This document shows, in pieces, positions 20,047-28,591 of a stretch of DNA of 64,000 bases (position 1 is the first letter of the stretch; each line of letters opens with the position of its first letter). The translations under genes and the position numbers were made by a program. Location: assembly GCA_028284365.1 (NCBI GenBank), contig JANQRW010000010.1, positions 20,769-84,768 on the forward strand. The letters are read 5' to 3'. The notes under the pieces are model-generated. The model was not told the origin of the DNA. It did no database searches and saw only the letters and a list, made by a program, of their open reading frames with translations. Source of the stretch: Marinicella sp. Its GTDB lineage: Bacteria > Pseudomonadota > Gammaproteobacteria > Xanthomonadales > Marinicellaceae.

Positions 20047-20097
20047 ATCTGCACCTCTTACAGTTGCTAGTATCAATGTTTGGCTAAAGAATAGCAT

Positions 20098-20454
20098 GAA
20101 TTTAAACTTTGCATAGCATTATGTAAGTTAAGCTCACAAAATTCAGATCTAAATCAAACAGGTGTGTAATTGTCCAGATTTTTATTACAACTAAAGATAG
20201 TTGCCAACTGAGCAAATATTATTTAGACCTTAGGTTACCGGGGGGGGGTAATGGGTATTTTTACGGTAAATATATTATGTACTGCTGGCGTATTAAAATT
20301 ATGTATTTTCCATTAGCTTTTCTGGTGTTTGATTTATTGAGGCTTGAGAGTTGTAGATGTTTTCAATTCAAATAAAGTCTGTTATTTATCAAGGAAAACT
20401 ATTCTAATCTGGTGTGCTAATATTTACATATACCATAATCAATAAGGTGAAATA
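20098..20454. other. Divergent intergenic region with a G9 tract
   Basis: No gene is seen between the XRE gene (minus) and the DUF3883 gene (plus). It must hold both promoters. A run of nine G at 20240-20248 stands out in an otherwise AT-rich segment and is the kind of tract that varies in length by slippage. The DUF3883 gene has an AAGGTGA ribosome binding site 5 bp before its ATG. Confidence 0.6.
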
Positions 20455-21648
20455 ATGGCTGGTTCTTTTGAACAGTTAATGCTCAACAAACTATTTGATG
20501 AAAACTTATTACGCTCCAAAGAATGGAGAGAACAACGAAAAGTCTATCAGCAACAAGTAAGAAAATTCAGGCGTAAATTTACAGCTTCATTTATAGAGCA
20601 AATGTCTATTGATCAATATGTACCTGGCCCAGATTTTCCTGATAGTTTCGGAACTCAAATCATTAATGAAGTTTCTGGAAGTATTAATTCAATGGGAAGA
20701 AACACAATGTTTGGGTTCAGGTATAACAACCCAGGAAAAATAACTAAAAAATTTGGCAATGAACCAACAAATGCATTAAAGCTGATTAAATCTCAAATTC
20801 TTCAATTGGTAAAACTGGATAGAAGAATTAATGAAAGTGAGTATGAAAAAAATTTATTAGCTCCCACTTTAAAAAACAAAATATTACAGATTTACCATCA
20901 AGAAGATTACTTGTCTGTCTATTCTCCAAACCATCAAAAAATCTTATGCTATGAGTTTAGTTTACCAGTATTTAAAGATAAGCCTTATGACACCCAAGAA
21001 GCATTACTAGCCTTTAAAAATGAACACCCTGTATTTAGTCAACTAACACTTTGGGAGTTTGGATCACTGATTTATAAAGTAGGTATTACTGATAACAAAA
21101 CCTTCAGGTTTGATAAAAAGGTGGGAATGTATAAGCCTATACCAGATAGTCGAGGTTTTAAAGTAACTGATCTTAAACAGATAGGAGCGCCCTACAACCC
21201 TGGTTCAAAAAAACGTTCTGGTAAAGTCGATCATTTGGGTACACAAGTCAGCAATATGAAAACTGGAGAGCTAGGCGAAGAAATCATTATGGCTCACTTA
21301 GAAAAAGAGTGGGGGTCTCAAGATGATAATTTCAGAATAAAGCAGGTGTCAAAAGAGGACGATTCTGCGGGATATGATATTTACGTTTTTTTTCAAGAGC
21401 AAGAATGTTTCATAGAGGTAAAAAGCTCAACTGGAGCCATGAAAAATGCAAGTGTATATCTAACACGAAATGAATATGAAACAGCTAAGAAAAAGAAAGG
21501 TCAATATTTCATGTTTTTTGTTGAACATGTGAATAACAAAGAACTGAGGTCCATCCACCATATTCAAAACCCATACGCAAACAGCAACTATGAAGTAGAT
21601 CTTGAACCTGTTAAATACAGAATTAGCTTTATGAAGAAGTTAATCTGA
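20455..21648 (+). CDS. DUF3883 domain protein, PD-(D/E)XK nuclease-like
   Basis: 397 residues. The N-terminal 250 residues are not recognised: basic and helical near 15-45, with QIINEVSGSINSMGRNTMFG near 75. The C-terminal part (about 265-370) fits DUF3883: GELGEE, then GYDIY near 305 and FIEVKSS near 321. That is the Asp...Glu-X-Lys pattern of PD-(D/E)XK nucleases. DUF3883 is often found in restriction and other defence loci. Next to the restriction pair here it may be an accessory nuclease; its own activity is unproven. Confidence 0.7.
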   Translation: MAGSFEQLMLNKLFDENLLRSKEWREQRKVYQQQVRKFRRKFTASFIEQMSIDQYVPGPDFPDSFGTQIINEVSGSINSMGRNTMFGFRYNNPGKITKKFGNEPTNALKLIKSQILQLVKLDRRINESEYEKNLLAPTLKNKILQIYHQEDYLSVYSPNHQKILCYEFSLPVFKDKPYDTQEALLAFKNEHPVFSQLTLWEFGSLIYKVGITDNKTFRFDKKVGMYKPIPDSRGFKVTDLKQIGAPYNPGSKKRSGKVDHLGTQVSNMKTGELGEEIIMAHLEKEWGSQDDNFRIKQVSKEDDSAGYDIYVFFQEQECFIEVKSSTGAMKNASVYLTRNEYETAKKKKGQYFMFFVEHVNNKELRSIHHIQNPYANSNYEVDLEPVKYRISFMKKLI

Positions 21649-21715
21649 GAACTGCGGTTAAACACGTAATTCCCCCTGCTAGATTGCGGCATAATGAGAT
21701 TCGAATATATTCGAT

Positions 21716-23031
21716 CTACAAATAGGATATAAATCTCTGAAATTTAGTTTGAGTGTAATTTATTTTTTTAAAAGTTACTTCTATTTTGCACTCCTCCATA
21801 ATAATTTTTTTTAAGATTTCTCTAATCATTTGCTCATTTTTTTCAGAATCAACTCTCATATCAACAATAAATAAAAACTCTCCTATTTTCCTCTGGATTA
21901 CTTGAAATTCTCTCATTCGTATTAAAGCAAATAGATTGTGAAATGCAGATGCAGGAAAATACTTCCCGGAAGGTAGAACGAAGTTTTGCATTATTCTTCC
22001 CTTCAATTCTACAATCCGCCATTTGGCATCATGAAAACAAGAACAATTTGAAAGTTTCAATTTAACAATATCATTAGTTTGATAGTTAATAAGGGGTAAA
22101 TGTTTATTTCTCATGGAAGTAAGTAGGAGATTACCTTCTTTCTTATTCTTATCATGACCTGCGAATTTTTTCTCATTCTTCACATCGACTTTCAAATCAT
22201 CATAAATAACCATGCCTTTATTGCATGCACAATTAGATGCTACTATACCTACTTCAGTTAAGCCGTATGCTTCTATTACTGGTATTTTTAAAACATTTTT
22301 AGCAAGTTCTTTAAGATTTTCAGATAAGTTTGCACCACTACAGATAACATATTTTGCTTTAGGCTTTATATTTTTTTGCAAATGAATATTAACTAGAAGT
22401 TTTAAAATTTCTGGTTTAAGGGATAGGCTTTCAAAATCAAGCTTATTTAGTTGATTAATTACATTAACACATTCACTAATATCTGAAATATCAATGAAAA
22501 CCTGAAGCATGTCACCAACTAGGTTTTCGGGAGAAAGCCAAAGCTCATTTGAACAGTTAGGATTATCTGTCAGAGAGATATTGTAAATATGACTTTTATT
22601 ACCAATGTAATAACCAGATATTAATGCTATTTTTCGCACTGATAAGAAGAGAGTTTTTAAATAAAACTTTTCTTCATAAGGGATTTTTAGAGGGTTTCCC
22701 GTTGTACCTGAAGTCTTAAACAACCAGGAATCATTACAGCTTAAAATTTTATCTTCATTTTCAAGAATTTTTTTTTTGTTAAGACACTATTGCAATGTTT
22801 TACTGCATTGCAATTATTTATGGTGTCCATATCATATAAACATGAAAACTTTTGACTTATATGGTTATCAGTTATAACCGTAAATGATTTATTTATAACT
22901 CTTTCAGAAAAGTTGTTAAATTCATTGGTAACAACATCACCGTGCTTATCAGTAATCATTGTTAAAAGTAAATCAACCTTAATATCTGGAAAAGCATTTA
23001 AGCAGGTTAGAATACTATCTTTTCTATTCAA
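21716..23031 (-). CDS. Adenylate-forming ligase (PaaK/CapK-like), split by a frameshift at an A10 tract
   Basis: Two overlapping frames make one protein of about 438 residues. The first (23031-22741) covers about 87 codons of N-terminal domain ending in NSVLTKKK. The second carries FKTSGTTGNP, the ATP-binding P-loop of ANL enzymes, then EAYGLTEVG and YQTNDIVKL, and ends at 21716. The join lies in ten A (22768-22777); re-reading one A continues directly into KKKILENEDKIL. The second frame has no plausible own start (only TTG inside the motif). The likely role is activation of a carboxylic acid as acyl-adenylate. It begins 11 bp after the small-protein gene, with a weak TTG start that suggests coupling. 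It could be slippage-expressed, a pseudogene or a base-call error. Confidence 0.72.
22768..22777 (-). other. A10 slippery tract, candidate -1 frameshift or transcript slippage site
   Basis: On the coding strand ACA is followed by ten A and then TTC. In frame zero it leads to a stop at 22741. One extra A, or a -1 ribosomal slip on A-AAA-AAA, joins the ligase halves. No clear downstream pseudoknot was found by eye. Confidence 0.6.
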
Positions 23032-23042
23032 TTTTGATTTTA

Positions 23043-23243
23043 CTAAACAGCTACAGCAGATTTACCTACACGAATCCCTATTTTTAAAGCGCTAGCATTA
23101 ATTGAATCAATATTGGTCAATTCCAAAGCTTCAGATAAAGAAGAATCTAACCCTAAAGTTTTTAATACTTTAGCGGCATCATTTTCAGAAACTCCTGCCC
23201 TTTTTGCAAATTCAGCAATTAAATTATTTGTTTGGTCTTTCAT
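23043..23243 (-). CDS. Small protein of 66 residues, candidate precursor or carrier of the cluster
   Basis: Not recognised as a named family. The start at ATG 23243 follows an AGGTGA site 5 bp upstream. The first 35 residues (LIAEFAKRAGVSENDAAKVL) look like the N-terminal helices of HU-type proteins. An acidic middle follows (LGLDSSLSEALELTNIDS), then a short hydrophobic and basic tail (KIGIRVGKSAVAV). It lies 11 bp before the ligase in the same operon, divergent from the six oxidative and condensing genes. A leader-plus-core peptide or a carrier fits this place. GLDSS recalls an ACP site but the spacing is wrong. Confidence 0.6.
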   Translation of the reverse strand: MKDQTNNLIAEFAKRAGVSENDAAKVLKTLGLDSSLSEALELTNIDSINASALKIGIRVGKSAVAV

Positions 23244-23353
23244 TTTTTCACCTATCAATAATTAACAACTCTATTGTGTTTAAATATACAATATTTATTT
23301 ATTTAAATTATCACAGTTGTTATGATTATTCAACCATACTTGTGTTGTTTTTA
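23244..23353. promoter_or_regulatory. Divergent promoter region of the biosynthetic cluster
   Basis: A 110-bp, very AT-rich gap separates the minus-strand peptide-ligase operon from the plus-strand six-gene operon, so it should hold both promoters and any shared operator. I see no clear boxes that can be trusted in such AT-rich sequence. Confidence 0.45.
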
Positions 23354-24100
23354 ATGATGAACAATATTTTTTCGAAAAATCCAGAATCATATGCTTTGTT
23401 TAGGCCAGTCTACCCTGACAACCTATTTGATTATATTTACAGCCTATGCAGGGCTTTCTCCGCTGTTTTAGATTGTGGGACCGGTTCTGGACAAGCAGCA
23501 ATAAGATTATCAGAGAAGTTTGAGAATGTATTTGCTATTGATAAAAGTATCGAGCAAATAGCAAATTCTTCAAAAAAGAAGAACATTTTTTATCAGGTTT
23601 CAAATGCAGAAAAGATTGATTTTTCAAATAATACTTTTGATTTGGTTACTGTGGCCCAAGCACTGCACTGGTTTGATTTTAAATCGTTTTGGCCCGAGGT
23701 AAATAGAGTTCTAAAACCAAATGGAATTTTTGCTGCCTGGGGTTATGACTGGTTTTCTATAGACTCAAAAATCGACAACTTAATAAACAAGAAAATAATT
23801 AATAAACTCAGACCGTACTGGTCAATTAAAAACGAAATACTGTGGCAAGGTTATAAAAACATAGGTATGCCTTTTCGTGAAATATCCACTCCAGAATTCA
23901 TGATTGAATATGAGGTATCACCTTTTCAAATTGTAAGTTATATGAAAACTTGGTCTGCATCAATAAGATACTCAGAGAAACATGGCTTCAGTGAGTTTGA
24001 TGATTTAGAACAAGAACTAGTTCTGGCCTGGGGAAATAAACCTAAAACAATAAAAATGAAATTACATACTCTGTTTGGAGAAAACCATGATCGACATTGA
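23354..24100 (+). CDS. SAM-dependent methyltransferase (type 11)
   Basis: 248 residues from the ATG at 23354; the open frame further upstream is hydrophobic nonsense that crosses the divergent promoter. Motif I, VLDCGTGSGQAA, is at about residues 38-49. The acidic loop AIDKS and the post-motif DLVTVAQALHWF are those of ubiE-like small-molecule methyltransferases. It is the first gene of the plus-strand operon and overlaps the next gene by 14 bp. The substrate is unknown. Confidence 0.85.
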   Translation: MMNNIFSKNPESYALFRPVYPDNLFDYIYSLCRAFSAVLDCGTGSGQAAIRLSEKFENVFAIDKSIEQIANSSKKKNIFYQVSNAEKIDFSNNTFDLVTVAQALHWFDFKSFWPEVNRVLKPNGIFAAWGYDWFSIDSKIDNLINKKIINKLRPYWSIKNEILWQGYKNIGMPFREISTPEFMIEYEVSPFQIVSYMKTWSASIRYSEKHGFSEFDDLEQELVLAWGNKPKTIKMKLHTLFGENHDRH

Positions 24101-24809
24101 CTGGTCAAAATTTGAAAAAAATGGGTATGTTAAATTGGAAAGTGCCATTAATTTAGGGTTAGTTAATAAAGCAATTGAAGAGTGTATTAGTTTAAGAAAT
24201 AATCATGATGATTCTAGGCTAGAGTTCGAATTTGAAACCAAAAGTAAAAAACAAGTAAGGAAAATCAGAAGGGTCTTCTGGTCCAATGAAGAGTATTGGT
24301 TAAATTTTTTAGAAAAATCTGGCATAAAGGAATTAGTGATGAACAAAATTGGGCAAGGAGCAACTTTAGTTTACAACGCTATTTTTTTTAAAGAAAAAGT
24401 TTTCGGCTCCAAAATTGCAGCACATCAAGATCAGGCACTTTGGAGTTTTAAATATCCTGGTGCAATTAACGTTTGGGTGTCTTTTTCAAATTCTACAAAG
24501 GCAAATGGATGTTTATATGGCTACCCAAAATCTCATTTAAACCCAATAAAACATGCTTTTCAAAAAAATTACGAATGGCATGAATCTATTAACTCTAAAA
24601 ATTTACCTAAAAATAAAATAGATATTACTACCCAACCAGGCGATGTAGTCATATGGAAAAGATACTTTGCTCACGGAAGTTATGAAAACAGATCTAACGA
24701 TGATCGCTTAGGTATTGTTTTCGTTTTTGTAGATAACAGAGTCAAAGATTTTAAGGCAATTGATAGTTTCAATTTAAAAAATAACAACGATCGACTTGAA
24801 AAGCCGTGA
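24087..24809 (+). CDS. Phytanoyl-CoA dioxygenase (PhyH) family oxygenase
   Basis: 240 residues from the ATG at 24087, chosen because GGAG lies 6 bp upstream. The double-stranded beta-helix of Fe(II)/2-oxoglutarate oxygenases is indicated by the iron ligands His-X-Asp in AAHQDQALW (near 115) and the distal His in YFAHGSYENRS (near 196), followed by an Arg suitable for 2-oxoglutarate. It probably hydroxylates a pathway intermediate. Its stop overlaps the GTG of the next gene by four bases. Confidence 0.85.
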   Translation: MIDIDWSKFEKNGYVKLESAINLGLVNKAIEECISLRNNHDDSRLEFEFETKSKKQVRKIRRVFWSNEEYWLNFLEKSGIKELVMNKIGQGATLVYNAIFFKEKVFGSKIAAHQDQALWSFKYPGAINVWVSFSNSTKANGCLYGYPKSHLNPIKHAFQKNYEWHESINSKNLPKNKIDITTQPGDVVIWKRYFAHGSYENRSNDDRLGIVFVFVDNRVKDFKAIDSFNLKNNNDRLEKP

Positions 24810-26164
24810 ATGAAATAAAAGTAATTGACACAACTCTACGTGAAGGAATGCAAGCTCCTGGAGTTAGATTTAATCTTAGCCAAACAGTAGAAATAGCAGA
24901 AAACCTTGTTGAATTAGGGATTGACACGATTGAATGTGGTCACCCGTTTGTATCTAAAGAAGAATTTCAAAGAGTTAAAACCCTTGTTGAAATGAATTTT
25001 GGCGTAGAGATTTTAGCCCATGCAAGAGCTCTTAAAGAAGATATTATAAAAGTTGAAGAAGCAGGTGCTGACTGGGTAGGTATATTTCTAGGGTTAAATG
25101 AATATAGTCTGAAATATAAATATGGAGGTATTTCAGAATCAAAATGTTTAGAAAAAATGGAAAAGGCATTAAGTTTTGCAAAATCTACGAATTTAAAGAT
25201 TAGGTTTACATTAGAAGATTTCAGTAGAACAAATTTTTCCACAGTACGAAAAGTATTAAAAATCGCAAACTCATTTGATGTTGATAGATTTTGTATTAGC
25301 GATACTGTAGGAATATATACTCCAAATTCACTTCAAAATGATTTAGAAAAAACTCTAAAGTTATTTAGTAAAGATATAGAAGTACACTTGCATAACGATA
25401 GGGGTTTCGCTAATGCAAATGCTATAACATCGTGTGAAAAGGGAGCTACTTGGATATCTTCATCAATCAATGGTATAGGAGAACGGTGCGGTATAACAGA
25501 TACAGGGGAGCTTTTAGTAAATATTGCTTCGCTTGGTAAAAGGGCATTCCCTGATTTGCATTTGATTAAAAAAACAGAAGAACTGGTTGCCGCTTATTCA
25601 AGACTACCAATCAATTTACAAAAACCAATAACCGGTAAATACGCATTTCAACACACATGCGACTTACATAGAAAGGCTGTTAAACAAAATAGAAAATCAT
25701 ATGAATGGATTTCTACTCCATTTAAGAAAACAGATATTTGTGATGAAAATAGTATAAAAAAAATTAACAATATAATTTTTCCGAAAGTAATTAGTTGCAC
25801 AGAATTAAAACATCATAAATCAGGGCCAGGGAACAGATATGTAATGATCGATGACAGATTTTACAATGACTGTAGGCAATACTGTATTGTAAGAAGAATA
25901 CCACAGTTAGAAAATTATGGATCTGGTCATGTAAATACTCACAGACATAAATGTGATAGTTTGTTTTTATTCATAGGCACACAAGAAAATTTACAAGGAC
26001 TCAAAGTTGAAGTTCAAATTAATGACTCTTATTCTCTAATTAATAGCCCCGCATCTGTATTTATTCCTGCTGGTGTTTATCATTCATACAAAGTAATAGA
26101 TGGAGAGGGCATATTCGTAAACCATGTTTTAAACGGAAATTACAATGAAAGCCTTCTAGAGTAA
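24806..26164 (+). CDS. Homocitrate-synthase-like (HMGL) enzyme fused to a cupin domain
   Basis: 452 residues. Residues 1-290 form a DRE-TIM barrel: TTLREGMQAPG at the start (the Arg-Glu form as in homocitrate synthases, against Arg-Asp in isopropylmalate synthases), metal-binding HLHND near 194 and NGIGERCG near 220. Such enzymes join an acyl-CoA to an alpha-keto acid or do the reverse lyase reaction. From about 330 to the end lies a cupin: GHVNTHRHKCDSLFLFIG and VFIPAGVYHSY. The LeuA allosteric domain is absent. The GTG start overlaps the phyH stop. The cupin could bind metal (His-X-His) and act on or sense the product. Confidence 0.8.
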   Translation: MNEIKVIDTTLREGMQAPGVRFNLSQTVEIAENLVELGIDTIECGHPFVSKEEFQRVKTLVEMNFGVEILAHARALKEDIIKVEEAGADWVGIFLGLNEYSLKYKYGGISESKCLEKMEKALSFAKSTNLKIRFTLEDFSRTNFSTVRKVLKIANSFDVDRFCISDTVGIYTPNSLQNDLEKTLKLFSKDIEVHLHNDRGFANANAITSCEKGATWISSSINGIGERCGITDTGELLVNIASLGKRAFPDLHLIKKTEELVAAYSRLPINLQKPITGKYAFQHTCDLHRKAVKQNRKSYEWISTPFKKTDICDENSIKKINNIIFPKVISCTELKHHKSGPGNRYVMIDDRFYNDCRQYCIVRRIPQLENYGSGHVNTHRHKCDSLFLFIGTQENLQGLKVEVQINDSYSLINSPASVFIPAGVYHSYKVIDGEGIFVNHVLNGNYNESLLE

Positions 26165-26168
26165 ACAT

Positions 26169-26927
26169 ATGAATGACAAAGCTAAAGCATGGGATATTAT
26201 TGGGAAGGATTTTTGGAAAAGTGGTAGAAAGACTGCTAAACCTAGCAATAAGCATATAAGAAAATTTTCGGAAGGAATTTTTTCTACTAGTTATGTATGT
26301 ATAGTAGGCGCAAGCACAAAAAATTTAATTGAGCATTTATTAGCAAAAAACTGTAATGTTTTTGTTTATGACTTTTCTGAAAAAATGTGTATGGATTTGA
26401 GGAAAGAAATTGATGATAAGAAATGCAAAATAGAACTGAAAGATATTACAAAACCAAAGTTGCTAAACCTAAACAAATTTGACTATGTTTTAAACGATAG
26501 GCTAATAAATAGATTTAACATTGAAGAAACAATATCATATTTAAATTCCTGCAACAAAATACTAAAAAAAGGAGGCATTGTTAGATCCTCAATAAAAATT
26601 GGCCTATATCCAATGGATGAAATTCTTCTGAAAAATGCTAAATCTAGAGGTCTAGAGAAACATTTCTTTAACTCAAAAACTTCAACTATAAATTATGAAG
26701 CTTCAGCACCTGTTTTAAAAGAATGTGTTCAAAAGCATGGCAACATTAGTAAAGAAAAATTGATTAATTGGTATCTTAATAGAAGAGAGGAAAAAAGGTT
26801 TTCGATAACTGACTTTGATAATTTGGTAAATTCCTCATTCCCAGATGGTTCTTTAAAAATAATAGAAAAATTATTAATTGATAAATCATCTGACACATAT
26901 CTATATACTCTAAAAAAGAGGAAATAA
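26169..26927 (+). CDS. Methyltransferase-like protein
   Basis: 252 residues. A Rossmann SAM-binding core is suggested by VCIVGASTKNLIEHLL (about 43-58), the acidic VYDFSEKM and the ILKKGGIVRSS stretch that follows the core sheet in class I methyltransferases. Motif I is weak (GAST in place of GxGxG), so catalytic activity is less certain than for the first methyltransferase. It is preceded by a 4-bp gap and shares one base with the next gene (TAATG). Confidence 0.65.
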   Translation: MNDKAKAWDIIGKDFWKSGRKTAKPSNKHIRKFSEGIFSTSYVCIVGASTKNLIEHLLAKNCNVFVYDFSEKMCMDLRKEIDDKKCKIELKDITKPKLLNLNKFDYVLNDRLINRFNIEETISYLNSCNKILKKGGIVRSSIKIGLYPMDEILLKNAKSRGLEKHFFNSKTSTINYEASAPVLKECVQKHGNISKEKLINWYLNRREEKRFSITDFDNLVNSSFPDGSLKIIEKLLIDKSSDTYLYTLKKRK

Positions 26928-28591
26928 TGTGTGGTGTATTAGCAATTTCATTAAAAACCAATAAGAAAAATGATATTGGAAAAATTGTTGATGAACTATT
27001 GTCACAACTTTCCCATAGAGGACCTGATGACTCTGGAAAGAAAATCATTGGAAATTCTGCAATTGGAATGACCAGATTGTCCATCAGATCAAATCAATCT
27101 GATGAAACTCCACATTCGATTCGAAATAACTTCGTTGCGTATAACGGTGAGATTTATCAATATAAAAACAATCAAAACATATGTATTCCTAAAAATTCTC
27201 ATGATGAAGTTGAGGCAATATTAAATGAGTACAAACTTGATGGAATGTATTCATACGCAATATTAAACAATAACGAAGAAATTAGGATCGGCAGGGATAT
27301 AAATGGTATCAAACCCCTCTTCTGTCGAAAAATAAAAAATGGGATTGCAGTTTCCTCAGAATTGAAAGGTTTATTAGGCTTAGAAAAAGTTAAATTGAAT
27401 TTAGGTGCAATACGAGAGTTTCTAGTTTATGGGAACTTGTTTAGATTCAATTCATTTTACAATGGAATATTTGAACTTAAACCTGGGTATGAAGGGTTGA
27501 TTGTAGAGGGTAAGTTTAAGGGTTTTAAAAAGCATAAACTGTTTGAATCTACAGAATTGTTTTCATCATCTTTAAATAGCATTATTGAAAAATCAATTCA
27601 TAGTACACTTATATCAAATCATGAAATAGGAATTGCATTTAGTGGTGGGTTAGATTCTAGCTACATAGTTCAAACTGTAAAGGCAAATGACAATCAAAAA
27701 CTTCCAATCAAGCTATTCAGTTTAAAAAACGTTGAAAACAATGATGGAGTCTCAAATATTGATAGCCTAACAAGGTTAAAAGTTTCAAATAACGAATTCA
27801 AACTTTTTTCTAAAGTTATAAATCCTCAGCACTTCATTAGAAATACAAGAGAATCAGTACAAATTTTATCTGTCCCTCATTCTTTGACCAGCAATGCACT
27901 ATATATAGAGTTAGCTAAATTAATTAAAAAACATACGGAGTTAAGAGTCCTGTTAACTGGAGAAGGTGCTGATGAAATCTTTTGTGGATATGACTCATAC
28001 AAAAGTCTATTAAACAAAGACTCAATGCTAAGAAAGTTCTATGTAAGCAAAAAAGCAAAGTATAAATATTTTTTAAATATTAATGATATACAGGAGCCCA
28101 GTTTCATAAAATTTAAAGACATAAGGTCTGCTGAAAAAAAGTATAGCTTAATGCCATTACTAAATCGATTAGACCATATTTTGATGAACTATCAGATAGA
28201 GGGAAGGGTTCCTTTTCTTCATGGTAATATTCAACAGTTTGCCGCAATGTACTCATTTAATAATTTAGTTACTAAAGAGCAAACTAAGATTCCGCTAAGA
28301 GAAGAATATGAAAGAGTTTTTAGTAGCAGAGAACACAAATTCACCAAAGTTCCCTTTCGTTTTAATTTAAAACAGGTTGAAGAAGAATTAGTTTCAGAAT
28401 GTCTTACTTTATTAAATAAATTTTCGCATTTATATATTCTGTCAGGTATTTTGAATAACCGAATTATCAAATTCATTAGGGATAGAAAATTTTCCAATGA
28501 AGACCTACTTTTTCTTTTTAGAGTTTTGACAATTGGCTATTGGTTCGAACATCTTGAGAACTCAAATATTCAACTGGAGTTTAGCAATTGA
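26927..28591 (+). CDS. Asparagine synthetase homologue, glutamine-hydrolysing
   Basis: 554 residues, the length of E. coli AsnB. Cys2 at the start (MCGVLAIS) is the glutaminase nucleophile, with LSHRGPDDSG and the YNGEIY loop of the Ntn domain. The synthetase half has the PP-loop SGGLDSS near 238 and TGEGADEIFCGY near 345. It activates a carboxylate with ATP and transfers ammonia. In this operon it is more likely an amidation enzyme for a pathway acid than a second housekeeping AsnB. Lasso cyclases and beta-lactam synthetases lack Cys2, so those readings are less likely. Confidence 0.87.
   Translation: MCGVLAISLKTNKKNDIGKIVDELLSQLSHRGPDDSGKKIIGNSAIGMTRLSIRSNQSDETPHSIRNNFVAYNGEIYQYKNNQNICIPKNSHDEVEAILNEYKLDGMYSYAILNNNEEIRIGRDINGIKPLFCRKIKNGIAVSSELKGLLGLEKVKLNLGAIREFLVYGNLFRFNSFYNGIFELKPGYEGLIVEGKFKGFKKHKLFESTELFSSSLNSIIEKSIHSTLISNHEIGIAFSGGLDSSYIVQTVKANDNQKLPIKLFSLKNVENNDGVSNIDSLTRLKVSNNEFKLFSKVINPQHFIRNTRESVQILSVPHSLTSNALYIELAKLIKKHTELRVLLTGEGADEIFCGYDSYKSLLNKDSMLRKFYVSKKAKYKYFLNINDIQEPSFIKFKDIRSAEKKYSLMPLLNRLDHILMNYQIEGRVPFLHGNIQQFAAMYSFNNLVTKEQTKIPLREEYERVFSSREHKFTKVPFRFNLKQVEEELVSECLTLLNKFSHLYILSGILNNRIIKFIRDRKFSNEDLLFLFRVLTIGYWFEHLENSNIQLEFSN

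Noticed and set aside
23043..23243. Small protein as an acyl carrier protein because of LGLDSS.
   Set aside because: The DSL motif has an extra Ser, the preceding part reads as one HU-like helix pair and not the ACP helix-loop, and no helix II-IV pattern follows.
26927..28591. AsnB homologue plus TauD-like oxygenase as a clavam, carbapenem or tabtoxin-type beta-lactam pathway.
   Set aside because: Cys2 and the complete glutaminase domain are kept, whereas beta-lactam synthetases have lost them, and no carboxyethyl-arginine or crotonase-type partner is present.
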